Made by a program: the position numbers and the translations under genes. The notes beneath the pieces are model-generated. The model ran no database searches, was not told where the DNA came from, and saw only the letters and a program-made list of their open reading frames with translations. From NCBI RefSeq assembly GCF_016342705.1, contig NZ_JAEINV010000005.1, forward strand, positions 124,001 to 188,000: a stretch of 64,000 nucleotides of DNA, in the 5' to 3' direction. Within the stretch, counting starts at the first letter, position 1; each line of letters starts with the position of its first letter. This DNA is from Lutibacter sp. (lineage in GTDB: Bacteria > Bacteroidota > Bacteroidia > Flavobacteriales > Flavobacteriaceae). Positions 17,451 through 26,862 of this stretch are shown here, one piece after another.

Positions 17451-19094
17451 ATGAGAATATTTAAATACACGTATTTGGTAGCGATAGCTACACTAACGTT
17501 AACAAGTTGTAGCTCTGTTAAAAATATGGCAGTTCCAACTATGGATACAGCTGTAAACATAACATCAGCCAAATTAGGAACAGTAACAGAAGAGCAATCT
17601 AAACATTGGGCTCATGCAGATTTAGCTACTGATACTATTCCCGGAATGAGCTTAAAAAAAGCATATAAATTTTTAGAAGGGAAAAAAGGAACTACAGTAA
17701 TTGTTGGAGTTGTTGATTCCGGTATTGACATTGAACATGAAGATTTAAAAGATGTTCTTTGGATGAATACTAAAGAAATTGCAGGAAATGGAATTGACGA
17801 TGATAAAAATGGATATATTGATGATATTTATGGATGGAATTTTTTAGGTGGAAACGGCGTTGCCGCTCCAGAGCAATTAGAAATAACAAGAATTGTTGCT
17901 AAATTAAACCCTCGTTTTGAAGGTAAAACAATTGAAGATATAAGCGCTGAAGATAATGCAGATTTTGAAAAATATCAAGAATATGTAAAAGCATATGAAG
18001 CTTCTGGCTCAAGACATTTTACTACTTTAGAACGTTTAGCTGAAATAGATGAAACTATAAATGCTGTAAAAAAACACATTGGAAAATCCACACTTTCTTT
18101 AGAAGATTTAAATGCAATTGAAACTGAAGACGAAACTCTAAAAGGTCAAGTACAAGGTTTAGCTGCTCTGTTTGGAAGAGGTTTAGACGAAGAACAATTT
18201 AACGAGTATTATGAAACTCAAAAGAAAAACAAAAATTACGATTTTGATTTTGATGGAAGAGCAATTGTAGGTGATAATCCAGAAGATATTACAGATGTTG
18301 TTTATGGAAACGGAAATGTAATCGGTTCAAAAGACGAAGAATCTCACGGAACACATGTTGCCGGAATTATTTTAGCTACAAGAAATAATGGTGTAGGAAT
18401 GAATGGTGTTGCAACAAATGCAAAATTAATGTCAGTTAGAGCGGTGCCAGATGGTGACGAACGTGATAAAGATGTTGCTTTAGCAATTCGTTATGCAGTA
18501 GATAACGGCGCAAAAGTTATTAATATGAGTTTTGGTAAAAACTATTCTCCTAACAAAGAATGGGTTTTTGATGCTTTTAAATACGCTGAAAAACACGATG
18601 TGTTATTAGTACACGCTGCTGGTAATGATAATAAAGATATTGATGTGAAACCAAATTGGCCAAACGATTCTGCTGATAAGGTAGTGGAATATGTAGATAA
18701 CGTATTAACCGTTGGGGCTATGAGTGTTAATAATGATGAAAACTTACCAGCAAATTTCTCTAACTACGGAAAACTAAATGTAGATGTTTTTGCTCCTGGA
18801 GTTCAAATTTATTCTACGGTTCCTAAAAACGAATATGCAAAATACAATGGTACTTCAATGGCTTCTCCAGAAGTTGCTGGTGTTGCTGCTTTGGTAAGAT
18901 CTTACTATCCTCAACTATCTGCAAGTCAAGTAAAACATATTATTATGAATTCAGGAACTAAAATAGATATGGAAGTATTAGTGCCAGGGGAAAATGGCAA
19001 AAAAGCATATTTCTCAGCATTATCAGTTTCAGGAAAAGTAGCAAATGCATACAACGCGTTGCTTTTAGCTGATAAAATGGTAAACGGTAAATAA
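17451..19094 (+). CDS. S8 (subtilisin-like) peptidase, lipoprotein
   Basis: An exported serine protease of 547 residues. A lipoprotein signal ends TLTSC, with Cys20 likely lipidated. The catalytic triad is visible: Asp89 in VVDSGIDIEHED, His299 in SHGTHVAG, and Ser469 in GTSMASPEVAG. The Asp-His distance is about 210 residues, well over 100 more than in classical subtilisins, and the extra acidic, helical insert (roughly 125-285) recurs in Bacteroidota S8 lipoproteins. It is a probable cell-surface or periplasmic protease, ending at a strong terminator. Confidence 0.93.
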   Translation: MRIFKYTYLVAIATLTLTSCSSVKNMAVPTMDTAVNITSAKLGTVTEEQSKHWAHADLATDTIPGMSLKKAYKFLEGKKGTTVIVGVVDSGIDIEHEDLKDVLWMNTKEIAGNGIDDDKNGYIDDIYGWNFLGGNGVAAPEQLEITRIVAKLNPRFEGKTIEDISAEDNADFEKYQEYVKAYEASGSRHFTTLERLAEIDETINAVKKHIGKSTLSLEDLNAIETEDETLKGQVQGLAALFGRGLDEEQFNEYYETQKKNKNYDFDFDGRAIVGDNPEDITDVVYGNGNVIGSKDEESHGTHVAGIILATRNNGVGMNGVATNAKLMSVRAVPDGDERDKDVALAIRYAVDNGAKVINMSFGKNYSPNKEWVFDAFKYAEKHDVLLVHAAGNDNKDIDVKPNWPNDSADKVVEYVDNVLTVGAMSVNNDENLPANFSNYGKLNVDVFAPGVQIYSTVPKNEYAKYNGTSMASPEVAGVAALVRSYYPQLSASQVKHIIMNSGTKIDMEVLVPGENGKKAYFSALSVSGKVANAYNALLLADKMVNGK

Positions 19095-19111
19095 TATTAT
19101 AATTTTCTGTT

Positions 19112-19145
19112 AAAAAGCACACTCCAAAAGGGTGTGCTTTTTTGT
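19112..19145 (+). terminator. Terminator after the S8 peptidase gene
   Basis: The stem AAAGCACAC/GTGTGCTTT with a central CC/GG extension is followed by a T-run. Confidence 0.9.
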
Positions 19146-19190
19146 TTTATAGCGTTATAAGTTATATTGCACTGTTTAATAAATTTTAAA

Positions 19191-21023
19191 ATGAAAAAAT
19201 CCCTGTTTTTACTGCTTTTTATCTATACAATAACATTTTCTGCACAAAATAATACTACGTATTGGCAGCAACATGTAAAGTATAAAATGGATGTTGATTT
19301 TAATGTAAAAACGTTTCAATATAAAGGGACTCAAAAATTAGAATACACTAACAATTCTCCAGATGAATTAGAGCATGTATTTTATCACTTGTTTTATAAT
19401 GCTTTTCAACCAGGAAGTGAAATGGATGCCCGTTTGCAAAGCGTTCCAGATCCAGACGAAAGAATGGTGACAAACATTGGAACAAAGATTAATCCAAAAT
19501 ATGAAAGTAGAATTTCAAAATTAAACCCTAATGAAATTGGGTATTTAAATGTACTTTCATTAAAAGAAAATGGAGAAACTGTTAAATATGTTGCGGAAGG
19601 AACTGTTTTAAAGGTTAATTTAAATAAAACACTCAAACCAGGCGAAACTGTAATTTTTGATATGGTTTTTGAAGGACAATTACCTGTTCATATTAGACGT
19701 GCAGGAAGAAATAATGAAGACAATGTAGCAATTTCAATGGCGCAATGGTATCCGAAAATAGCGGAATATGATTTTGAAGGCTGGCACGCAAATCCATATA
19801 TTGCTCGTGAATTTCATGGTGTTTGGGGAGATTTTGATGTGACTATTACTATTGATAAAAACTATACAATTGGTGGAACAGGTTATCTTCAAAACCCACA
19901 AGAAGTTGGACACGGTTATGAAGATTCATCAAAAAAATTGGAAATTAAAAAAGGAAATACATTAACATGGCATTTTATTGCTCCAAATGTTCATGATTTT
20001 AGCTGGGCCGCAGATCCAAATTACACGCATGATATTTTAAAAACACAGTTTGGCACTGAACTACATTTTTTATATAAAAATGATGAAAAATATAAAAAAG
20101 CTTGGAAAGAAGTACAACCATATGTAGAAAAAGCGTTGAATTATTTTAATGAGAATATTGGAGAATACCCCTACAAACAATATTCTGTTATACAAGCAGG
20201 TGATGGTGGAATGGAATATGCTATGTGCACTTTTATTACTGGCGGAGAAACTTTAGGGAGTATTAGAGGACTTATATATCACGAATTTGCACATTCTTGG
20301 TTTCAACATGTTTTAGCAACCAATGAAAGTAAACATTCTTGGATGGATGAAGGATTTACCACCTATATTTCTACTTTAGCCTCTAATAAAATTATGAAGG
20401 GGATTGAGGATGTTCCAAATGAAAATAGTTATAAAGGCTATTTTTACGCTGTAAAAAATGAACTCGATGAACCGCTTACAACACACGCAGATAAATTTAA
20501 TACAAACGCAGCATTTAGTATTGGCAGTTATACAAAAGGAAGTATGTTTCTATCACAATTAAATTATATTATTGGAGAGAAAAATTTAAAAGAAACCATT
20601 AAAAAATATTTTTCCGATTTTAAATTTAAACATCCAACACCAAACGATTTTAAAAGAGTTGCCGAAAAAGTTTCAGGAATTCAACTAGAATGGTATTTAA
20701 ACGAGTGGATTGAAACCAATCATACCATAGATTACGCCATTGCAAATGTAGATGCTAATAAAATAACTTTAGCTAGAGTTGGGCAAATGCCAATGCCAAT
20801 TGATTTGGAAATAATTTATTTTGATGGAACAAAAGAAAAATTTTATATTCCGTTACGAATGATGTTGGGTGAAAAGCCAACAAATGACACCATTTTAAAA
20901 GATTGGGCTTGGGCTTACACAACCTATAGTTTTTCTGTTTCAAAAGAAATTAAATCTGTTAAAATTGATCCTTTGGGTTTAATGGCTGACATAAATACTT
21001 CAAATAATTTATTTGAAAAATAA
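19191..21023 (+). CDS. M1-family metallopeptidase
   Basis: An exported zinc aminopeptidase of 610 residues. A signal peptide (residues 1-19, ending TFSAQ) precedes the beta-sandwich domain. The zinc site is HEFAH (364-368) with the third ligand Glu387 in WMDEGFTTY at the exact 18-residue spacing. The substrate N-terminus motif is GGMEYA rather than GAMEN, as in many Bacteroidota M1 enzymes. Start: the ATG at 19191, which begins the signal peptide directly; the frame continues upstream to 19167 without support. It probably trims extracellular peptides. Confidence 0.94.
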   Translation: MKKSLFLLLFIYTITFSAQNNTTYWQQHVKYKMDVDFNVKTFQYKGTQKLEYTNNSPDELEHVFYHLFYNAFQPGSEMDARLQSVPDPDERMVTNIGTKINPKYESRISKLNPNEIGYLNVLSLKENGETVKYVAEGTVLKVNLNKTLKPGETVIFDMVFEGQLPVHIRRAGRNNEDNVAISMAQWYPKIAEYDFEGWHANPYIAREFHGVWGDFDVTITIDKNYTIGGTGYLQNPQEVGHGYEDSSKKLEIKKGNTLTWHFIAPNVHDFSWAADPNYTHDILKTQFGTELHFLYKNDEKYKKAWKEVQPYVEKALNYFNENIGEYPYKQYSVIQAGDGGMEYAMCTFITGGETLGSIRGLIYHEFAHSWFQHVLATNESKHSWMDEGFTTYISTLASNKIMKGIEDVPNENSYKGYFYAVKNELDEPLTTHADKFNTNAAFSIGSYTKGSMFLSQLNYIIGEKNLKETIKKYFSDFKFKHPTPNDFKRVAEKVSGIQLEWYLNEWIETNHTIDYAIANVDANKITLARVGQMPMPIDLEIIYFDGTKEKFYIPLRMMLGEKPTNDTILKDWAWAYTTYSFSVSKEIKSVKIDPLGLMADINTSNNLFEK

Positions 21024-21097
21024 TAATATTAAAAATAAAACAAACGGTATCTTATTGTATTTAAATGGTTTAAAATAAAAAACAAACGGACTTTTAT

Positions 21098-21128
21098 TTG
21101 GAATTATAAATTTTTTATTTTAATTTCG
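21098..21128 (+). promoter_or_regulatory. Promoter of the 50-residue gene
   Basis: TTG (21098-21100), a 20-base spacer, and TAATTTCG (21121-21128), one mismatch from TAnnTTTG. Upstream are two copies of CAAACGG, each preceded by an AAAATAAAA run (21041-21047 and 21083-21089). Confidence 0.5.
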
Positions 21129-21133
21129 AGAAC

Positions 21134-21152
21134 TCTTCTAAAAATTAGAAGA
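21134..21152 (+). promoter_or_regulatory. Hairpin in the 5' leader of the 50-residue gene
   Basis: A perfect 8-base inverted repeat, TCTTCTAA / TTAGAAGA, with a 3-base loop, just after the predicted transcription start. There is no T-run, so it is not a terminator. Confidence 0.55.
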
Positions 21153-21194
21153 CAAAAAATTTATAAAAGACCATTAACCCCAAACTTTTATACC

Positions 21195-21347
21195 ATGAAT
21201 ACAACCTCAATTTTAAACAAATTTACCTCAGAAAATATTTCGAATGTAATTATTAGAAATTACAAAACATATTTAAAACACTACGAACTCAAGTGCCTTA
21301 AACCTATGACTTTGGAAGAATTTTCAAAAAATTATAACATTCATTAA
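21195..21347 (+). CDS. Unrecognised 50-residue protein
   Basis: A short reading frame beginning MNTTSILNKFTSENIS and ending EEFSKNYNIH. It is basic in the middle (RNYKTYLKHYELKCLKPM), with one cysteine, no signal peptide and no membrane segment, so it is probably cytoplasmic. I do not recognise a family. Support for a real gene: a -33/-7 promoter with correct spacing, a leader hairpin, codon use like that of neighbours, and a stop placed two bases before the converging antiporter stop, which leaves no wasted space. A role in nucleic-acid or protein binding is possible but unproven. Confidence 0.55.
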   Translation: MNTTSILNKFTSENISNVIIRNYKTYLKHYELKCLKPMTLEEFSKNYNIH

Positions 21348-21349
21348 TT

Positions 21350-23491
21350 TTATTTCCATTTAAACAATTTGGAAATAGTTTTAGAAATTTCATCTAACTT
21401 TTCAATAGGTTCTAAAATTGAAGGATTCTTTAAATCAATTTGATTAGAGATTGAATTATAAATTTGAAGTGGGTAAATAAGAATAAAACTATTAGTTTTA
21501 AATGATTTATTTAAGTCGCTATTCAACTGAGACAGATGATTTTTTAATTGCTGCTCTCTTTTGCTAACAACCACAATAATAGCATCATCCTTTTGAATTT
21601 GTTTAGAAATTATTTCAAAATCATCCCATTTTTCAAACTCTTTAAATTCACATGCTACAGGATGGTTTTTGTTTATTTCAAAAATATAATTTAACGTTTC
21701 AGACGTACCGTAAAAGACTAATTTTGTACCCGTATTTTTCGCAATATTCCAAATTTTTATCAGCCAAAAAGGAAAACCAATTTCTTTTTCGGCTCTTGGT
21801 GGCATTATAATTAAATGTCTTTTAACAGTTGCTAAAGGTTGTTTAGATTTATAAATAAAGGTTGTTGTATTGCATTTTGATAAAACACCTTCGGTTAAAT
21901 CACCTAAAAAAGAATCTGAAAGTTCGCTTTTTTGATGTAATCCCAAAATTAAATAGGTTATTTTATGTTCTTTAACAACGTTTAAAATACCATTTGAAAT
22001 ATCTACATCATAGCGTAATAATTCTTGTAAATGATTGTCTGATGCTGAAGCTATTTTAGTAGCATTACTTAAAATTTTATGAGCACTTTTATGTGCATTA
22101 GTATCTGTAGTTGAATTATTAACAACGGTTAAAGCGTACAAACCATCTTTATTTTTTTTAGTTTTTATTGTAATTCCAAGGTTAATTAATTCGTCGGTTG
22201 TTTCAACATTGCTAATTGGAATTAAAATCTTTTCTTTTATAGTAGTCTCTTCTTTCGTATCTGAATTTTCTAACAAAGCAATATTTGTTGCTCCTTTTTG
22301 GGCCACAAAAGATGCTATTGTACAAGTAAATAAAATCATTAGAATTGAACCATTTAAAACACTTTCATTCAACAATCTTATTGGTTCTCCAAATTCATTT
22401 TTACCTAAAATAATATTGTAACCAATTAAAACAGCCGCCAAAGTTGCTGCAGCTTGCGCATTACTTAACCCAAAAATTAAACGCCTTTCATCTTTTGTAA
22501 AGTTGAATGTTTTTTGAGTTAGCCAGGCAGCCATAAATTTTGCAAAAGTTGCAACTATAATCATAATAGCACCAACCTTAATAGTTTCAAAATCTTTAAA
22601 AAACATTTTATAATCTATTAACATTCCAACTCCAATTAAAAAAAATGGAATAAAAATGGCATTCCCAACAAACTCAACTCTATTCATTAGTGCTGAAGTT
22701 CTAGGAATTAATCTATTTAAGGAAAGTCCAGCTAAAAAAGCCCCAATAATAGCCTCAATACCTGCTAATTCAGCTAAAAAAGCTCCAAAAAACACCATGG
22801 CTAAAACAAAAATGTACTGAGAAATATTGTCTTCAACTTTTTTAAAAAACCATCGGGTAATTATTGGAAAAAAGAAAATTACAAAGAAGCCAAAACTAAC
22901 CACTGACACTGTAAGTCGTAACCAAAATGCGGTGTTTACTTCGCCTGAAGTCATTCCAACAATAACGGCCAAAACTAATAATGCTAAAATATCGGTGATC
23001 ATTGTGCCACCAATAGCAACCGTTACAGCTTTATTTTTAGTAACTCCAAGTTTGCTAATTATTGGATATGCAATTAAGGTATGTGATGCAAACATACTTG
23101 CTAATAAAACAGACGTAATTACTGAAAAATTTAACACATAAATCCCTACAAATATTCCAATTATCATTGGAATTGAAAATGTAAATAGCCCAAATATTAA
23201 ACTTTTTTTACTGTTTTTTTTAAAATCAACTAAATCAATTTCAAGTCCGGCTAAAAACATAATATATAATAATCCTGCTGTTCCAGAAAGTATAATTCCA
23301 TCATCTCTTAAAATTAAATTTACGCCATTTGGTCCAATAAATGCTCCAGCAATTATTAATCCCAACAAAGCTGGAATTTTAATTTTATTCAGTAAAATTG
23401 GGGTAATTAAAATGATTACCAGAATTATTAAAAATTTTAAAACTGGGTTCGTTAGCGGTAAAGTTGTTTCAAAAATATTGAGTAGTAACAT
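21350..23491 (-). CDS. Cation:proton antiporter (CPA2/Kef type) with C-terminal universal-stress-like region
   Basis: A 713-residue membrane exchanger that likely moves Na+ or K+ against protons. The first 390 residues contain about 12 membrane helices with the Kef-type stretches IPALLGLIIAGAFIGPNG and LFLAGLEIDL. The C-terminal 300 residues are soluble and read as two universal-stress-like domains (ILIPISNVETTDELINLG and HLIIMPPRAEKEIG) rather than a TrkA-N domain. The gene stands alone; no KefF/YabF partner is beside it. Ion specificity cannot be told from sequence. Confidence 0.88.
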   Translation of the reverse strand: MLLLNIFETTLPLTNPVLKFLIILVIILITPILLNKIKIPALLGLIIAGAFIGPNGVNLILRDDGIILSGTAGLLYIMFLAGLEIDLVDFKKNSKKSLIFGLFTFSIPMIIGIFVGIYVLNFSVITSVLLASMFASHTLIAYPIISKLGVTKNKAVTVAIGGTMITDILALLVLAVIVGMTSGEVNTAFWLRLTVSVVSFGFFVIFFFPIITRWFFKKVEDNISQYIFVLAMVFFGAFLAELAGIEAIIGAFLAGLSLNRLIPRTSALMNRVEFVGNAIFIPFFLIGVGMLIDYKMFFKDFETIKVGAIMIIVATFAKFMAAWLTQKTFNFTKDERRLIFGLSNAQAAATLAAVLIGYNIILGKNEFGEPIRLLNESVLNGSILMILFTCTIASFVAQKGATNIALLENSDTKEETTIKEKILIPISNVETTDELINLGITIKTKKNKDGLYALTVVNNSTTDTNAHKSAHKILSNATKIASASDNHLQELLRYDVDISNGILNVVKEHKITYLILGLHQKSELSDSFLGDLTEGVLSKCNTTTFIYKSKQPLATVKRHLIIMPPRAEKEIGFPFWLIKIWNIAKNTGTKLVFYGTSETLNYIFEINKNHPVACEFKEFEKWDDFEIISKQIQKDDAIIVVVSKREQQLKNHLSQLNSDLNKSFKTNSFILIYPLQIYNSISNQIDLKNPSILEPIEKLDEISKTISKLFKWK

Positions 23492-23628
23492 TCTAATTTA
23501 TAACAATTTAAACAACAAATAAATGACACATTTTTGTGCTAATGTAATCATAAATTTGATTGACTAATTGAATGAATTAAAAAATAAATTTAGCCCTTAA
23601 CTATTTGTTTTACTGTAATTTAAGCAAC

Positions 23629-23841
23629 TTAATTGTTTAGCACCCATTTTACACGACCAACTTCACCGGTTTCTAATTGAACTTTTATTCCGTGTGGATG
23701 AGTGGATGAGTTTGTTAAAATTCTTTTCACAAAACCTTCAGTAAGCTCACCTGTGCGCTGGTGGTTTTTTTGAACAATTTCAACTTCAGAACCTATTTGT
23801 ATGTTTTTTCGTTGGCTTCCTTGTAGTTTTTTATTTTCCAT
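23629..23841 (-). CDS. YwbE family protein
   Basis: A 70-residue basic protein of the YwbE/DUF2196 family, function unknown. The family pattern is clear: IQIGSEVEIVQKNHQRTGELTEG, then LTNSSTHPHGIKVQLETGEVGRV near the end. It is 21 bases downstream of the LysE-type gene on the same strand and may share its transcript. The small, strand-rich sequence suggests an SH3-like barrel that could bind nucleic acid, which is only inference. Confidence 0.88.
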   Translation of the reverse strand: MENKKLQGSQRKNIQIGSEVEIVQKNHQRTGELTEGFVKRILTNSSTHPHGIKVQLETGEVGRVKWVLNN

Positions 23842-23862
23842 AATATATTTTTTGAATGCTAT

Positions 23863-24537
23863 TTACTGAGTCTTTTCAATAACATTTTTAAAAATTAATT
23901 TTTCTTTAGGAATAAAGCCTTTTAACATTAAAACAATACCAAAAACCATTAATAAAATTCCCATTGCACGTTTAATTTTATAGGTAACTTTTGGTGTTAA
24001 ATGTCTTTTTAATTGTTTTGCGAGTGTTATTTTACCAATATCTGTAATTAAATAACTTAATAAAATTACGGAGAAAAAATTAAATATTTTTGAAGGATTC
24101 ATTTCTAGATTTGAACCTACAACCACTATCATTCCTAGCCAAAATGCCAAAACACCAATATTTATAAAGTTGAGTAAAAATCCTTTTGCAAAGAGTTTAA
24201 AGTAGTTTGTTTTTTCTGGAAGTACTATAGTTTCATCTTGAATGGCAGCTTTCTGGCTTTTGTCCAAATATGTAATAATTCCGTACACGAGTAAGATTAA
24301 ACCACCAATATAAAAAAGCCTTGGATCGTCTTTAATTTCTTCTAACAACCTTTTGCTTCCAAAATAAGCAATTAAAATAAAAGTAATATCGCCTAAAATT
24401 ACGCCTAAATCGAACATAATTGCTGCGCGCGCTCCTTTAATAATACTGGTTTGAATAAGCATAAAAAAAACAGGACCAATCATAAAGGCTAAAAAAAAAC
24501 CGATAAATACTGCTTCTTTAATTTCGTTAAAAGTCAT
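23863..24537 (-). CDS. LysE-family exporter
   Basis: A 224-residue inner-membrane protein with six predicted helices, of the LysE/RhtB amino acid exporter family. The N-terminus AVFIGFFLAFMIGPVFFMLIQ holds the GPV signature. A basic loop between helices 3 and 4 contains the family's usual charged stretch. The exported substrate is unknown. It lies 37 bases after the ferredoxin reductase stop and 21 before ywbE. Confidence 0.88.
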   Translation of the reverse strand: MTFNEIKEAVFIGFFLAFMIGPVFFMLIQTSIIKGARAAIMFDLGVILGDITFILIAYFGSKRLLEEIKDDPRLFYIGGLILLVYGIITYLDKSQKAAIQDETIVLPEKTNYFKLFAKGFLLNFINIGVLAFWLGMIVVVGSNLEMNPSKIFNFFSVILLSYLITDIGKITLAKQLKRHLTPKVTYKIKRAMGILLMVFGIVLMLKGFIPKEKLIFKNVIEKTQ

Positions 24538-24574
24538 TTTTTGGTGTTAAAGCTGTGAAAATACTACATTCTTA

Positions 24575-25633
24575 TTAAACATCATCGTAATCTACAGTGA
24601 TTTTTGAAGTTGTTGGATGTGCCTGACATGTTAAAATAAAACCATCGTTAATTTCTTGTTTAGATAAAATGGTGTTTTTATCCATTGACGCTTTTCCTTC
24701 GGTTACTTTTGCTAAACAGCTGCTGCAAATTCCTCCTTGGCAAGAATATGGTGCATCTAAACCTTCTTTTAAAGCAGCGGTTAAAATAGTGGTTTTAGCA
24801 TCCATTGTAAATGTAGTTTCCTCATCGTCAACCAACACTGTAATTTCGCATTCACCTTCAAAAGTTTCATTTATTGAATTTTCTTCAGAAGAAAGTGGTG
24901 TAGAAAACAATTCAAAATGAATTGCTTTTTCATTGATTCCGTTTTCAATAAGTGTTTCTTTCGCACTATTAATCATGGCTTCTGGCCCACATAAAAAAGC
25001 GTTATCAAAACTAATTTCTTTAAATTTATTTTTTACAACAAAATTTATATTTCCTTGGTCTATTCTTCCAAATAAAGCATTTTCATGTTGCGCTCTACTA
25101 TACACATATTGTACATTAAAAGTTCCAGAATACATTTTTTGTAAAGCATCAATTTCTGTTTTAAAAATAGTATCGGCTTCGGTTTTATTTCCGTAAATTA
25201 AGGTAAACGTACTATTTGGCTCTTCGGTTAATACAGCTTTTATCATGGCCATTATTGGTGTAATTCCGCTTCCTGCAGCAATTGCCAAATAATTTTTTTT
25301 ATGCGTTGCACTTGTTTCTAAAACAAACTTTCCTTCGGGTTTACCAACTTCTAAAATATCGCCTGCTTTTAAAATTGTAGTTGCAAAAACAGAAAATGTT
25401 CCGTTGTCAACAGCTTTTATGGCAATTCTTAAGTCGCCATTTTTAGGTGATGAACAAATGGAATAAGCTCTTCGTAATTCTTCTCCCCCAATTTCCTTTT
25501 TAATGTTTATATATTGTCCGGCTACAAACTGAAATTCAGGTTTTAAATCTGTTGGAATATCAAATAAAATTGAAACGGCATTATTAGTTTCCTTTTTTAT
25601 TTCTTTAATAGTTAGTGAATGAAATCTTGACAT
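24575..25633 (-). CDS. Ferredoxin reductase family protein with C-terminal [2Fe-2S] domain (PaaE-like)
   Basis: A 352-residue FAD- and NAD(P)H-dependent electron-transfer protein. In order: an FAD domain with RRAYSIC, an NAD(P)-binding domain with AAGSGITPIMAMI, and a plant-type ferredoxin domain with CQGGICSSC and a fourth Cys in LTCQAHP. This architecture is that of phenylacetyl-CoA epoxidase subunit E, but no paaABCD genes are nearby, so the partner oxygenase or hydroxylase is unknown. The ATG at 25631-25633 is preferred to a TTG two codons upstream. A TACTTTTG box precedes it. Confidence 0.87.
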   Translation of the reverse strand: MSRFHSLTIKEIKKETNNAVSILFDIPTDLKPEFQFVAGQYINIKKEIGGEELRRAYSICSSPKNGDLRIAIKAVDNGTFSVFATTILKAGDILEVGKPEGKFVLETSATHKKNYLAIAAGSGITPIMAMIKAVLTEEPNSTFTLIYGNKTEADTIFKTEIDALQKMYSGTFNVQYVYSRAQHENALFGRIDQGNINFVVKNKFKEISFDNAFLCGPEAMINSAKETLIENGINEKAIHFELFSTPLSSEENSINETFEGECEITVLVDDEETTFTMDAKTTILTAALKEGLDAPYSCQGGICSSCLAKVTEGKASMDKNTILSKQEINDGFILTCQAHPTTSKITVDYDDV

Positions 25634-25652
25634 TTTCAATATTTTAAGACTA

Positions 25653-25660
25653 CAAAAGTA
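25653..25660 (-). promoter_or_regulatory. Candidate promoter of the ferredoxin reductase gene (-7 box)
   Basis: The minus strand reads TACTTTTG, a TAnnTTTG match, 19 bases before the ATG. Confidence 0.4.
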
Positions 25661-25689
25661 AAGAATCTAAATGCAATTTTTTGTTAAAA

Positions 25690-25729
25690 AACATACCTAA
25701 GAATGTTATACATAAGAAAATTATGTATA
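25690..25729. promoter_or_regulatory. Two adjacent dyads upstream of padR, probable PadR operator
   Basis: Dyad 1: AACAT (25690-25694), 8 bases, ATGTT (25703-25707). Dyad 2: TATACATA (25707-25714), 7 bases, TATGTATA (25722-25729), a perfect 8-base inverted repeat. They share base 25707 and contain ACAT/ATGT half-sites, the element known from PadR operators though here in ACAT-N-ATGT order. They lie 50-90 bases before the padR ATG. Confidence 0.6.
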
Positions 25730-25778
25730 TATTTACTTCACAATTGGTTTATTCAAACTGGTTTTAAAAACTACTACA

Positions 25779-26111
25779 ATGGGAAATCAGAAATTATTTA
25801 AAGGCTCTTTACAAACTATTATTTTGAAGTTATTAGAAGAAAACGATAAAATGTACGGCTACGAAATAACTCAAAAAGTAAAGGAATTAACCAAAGGAGA
25901 ATTGTCTATTACCGAAGGTGCATTGTACCCAGCATTGCATAAATTGGAAGCCGAAGGATTGCTAGATGTTGAGGTTGCCACCGTTGATAACCGTTTGCGT
26001 AAATATTACAAACTTACAGAACACGGCACCAAAGAAACTGTAAACAGATTGGCGGAATTAGAAGAGTTTATTGCTACTATGAAAACTATTGTAAACCCAA
26101 AATTGGCTTAA
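25779..26111 (+). CDS. PadR-family transcriptional regulator
   Basis: A 110-residue winged-helix repressor. Typical PadR features are GSLQTIILKLLEENDKMYGYEI at the N-terminus (winged helix with YGYEI), the recognition part ITEGALYPALHKLEAEGLL, the wing NRLRKYYKLT, and a single C-terminal dimerisation helix, which places it in the short subfamily. It heads an operon with two membrane proteins, a DUF5687 permease-like protein and an ABC ATPase. Paired dyads just upstream suggest autoregulation. The ligand is unknown; PadR members paired with ABC exporters often respond to envelope stress or cationic compounds. Confidence 0.93.
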   Translation: MGNQKLFKGSLQTIILKLLEENDKMYGYEITQKVKELTKGELSITEGALYPALHKLEAEGLLDVEVATVDNRLRKYYKLTEHGTKETVNRLAELEEFIATMKTIVNPKLA

Positions 26112-26127
26112 AAAAAATTGCTTTACT

Positions 26128-26862
26128 ATGAAATTAACCAAAGAACAAATAACATATATCGATGATTATTTAAAACATCACAAGGTGAAGTATTGGGATA
26201 TTCGAATAGAATTTCTTGACCATATTGTTACCGCTGTTGAAGAAAAATTAGCTACAGGAATTTCTTTTGACGACGCTATGATTGAAGTTCATAAAAGTTT
26301 TGGAAACTCTATGAAAATGTTGTGGAATTCTGGAATAGAATATGGAATTTTTGTAAATAGTGATGGGTATAAAGATTTAATACTTTCTAAAAGAACGGAA
26401 ACAAATAAAAAATATAGGATATTAATGTACAAGGAATTAAAACAATTTTTTGTGGAACCAATCAATTTTATTGTAATTCCATTATTAGTGTTTTTAAGTT
26501 ATTATTTTATTTCCCAATTAAACACAAAAGTTTCAAAAGGCATTATGGCGATTTTAATATTTTCACCTGCAGTTCTGTTATATTATTATCCAATAAAAAT
26601 GTGGTTTGCTAAAAAACGGGGAAAATCAATTAATTTGGATTATGCTTTGTTTCACGCTGGATTATTATTGCTATCTATCAATTTATTTTTTCAGTTATTT
26701 AGTCCAAAAGGTGCTTTTCATTTGCTAAATGATATTCAATTTAGATGGTTATTAGTCTTTTTCACTCCGTTTTATATAATATTCAATTATTGTGGATTTA
26801 AAATGTATAAAAGAACCTTTATTTATTTTGATGAACTATACAACAAACTCCAATCGCTATGA
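26128..26862 (+). CDS. Membrane protein with N-terminal PadR-associated (HAAS-like) helical domain, copy 1
   Basis: A 244-residue protein in two parts. Residues 1-90 are soluble and helical (LTKEQITYIDDYL, then IEFLDHIVTAVEE and FDDAMIEVHKSFGN), resembling the HAAS-type domains found next to PadR regulators. Residues 110-240 have four membrane helices. The next gene encodes a paralogue with the same layout, with a 4-base overlap (ATGA). I infer that the pair senses or tunes the ABC system, as PadR-HAAS partners do elsewhere; the exact family was not confirmed. Confidence 0.7.
   Translation: MKLTKEQITYIDDYLKHHKVKYWDIRIEFLDHIVTAVEEKLATGISFDDAMIEVHKSFGNSMKMLWNSGIEYGIFVNSDGYKDLILSKRTETNKKYRILMYKELKQFFVEPINFIVIPLLVFLSYYFISQLNTKVSKGIMAILIFSPAVLLYYYPIKMWFAKKRGKSINLDYALFHAGLLLLSINLFFQLFSPKGAFHLLNDIQFRWLLVFFTPFYIIFNYCGFKMYKRTFIYFDELYNKLQSL

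Noticed and set aside
24669-25196. Two open plus-strand frames over the ferredoxin reductase gene
   Set aside because: Both are shadows of the minus-strand gene, whose FAD, NAD(P) and [2Fe-2S] motifs are all present.
24575-25633. Calling this gene paaE
   Set aside because: The architecture fits, but no phenylacetate genes are nearby and many ferredoxin reductases share it.
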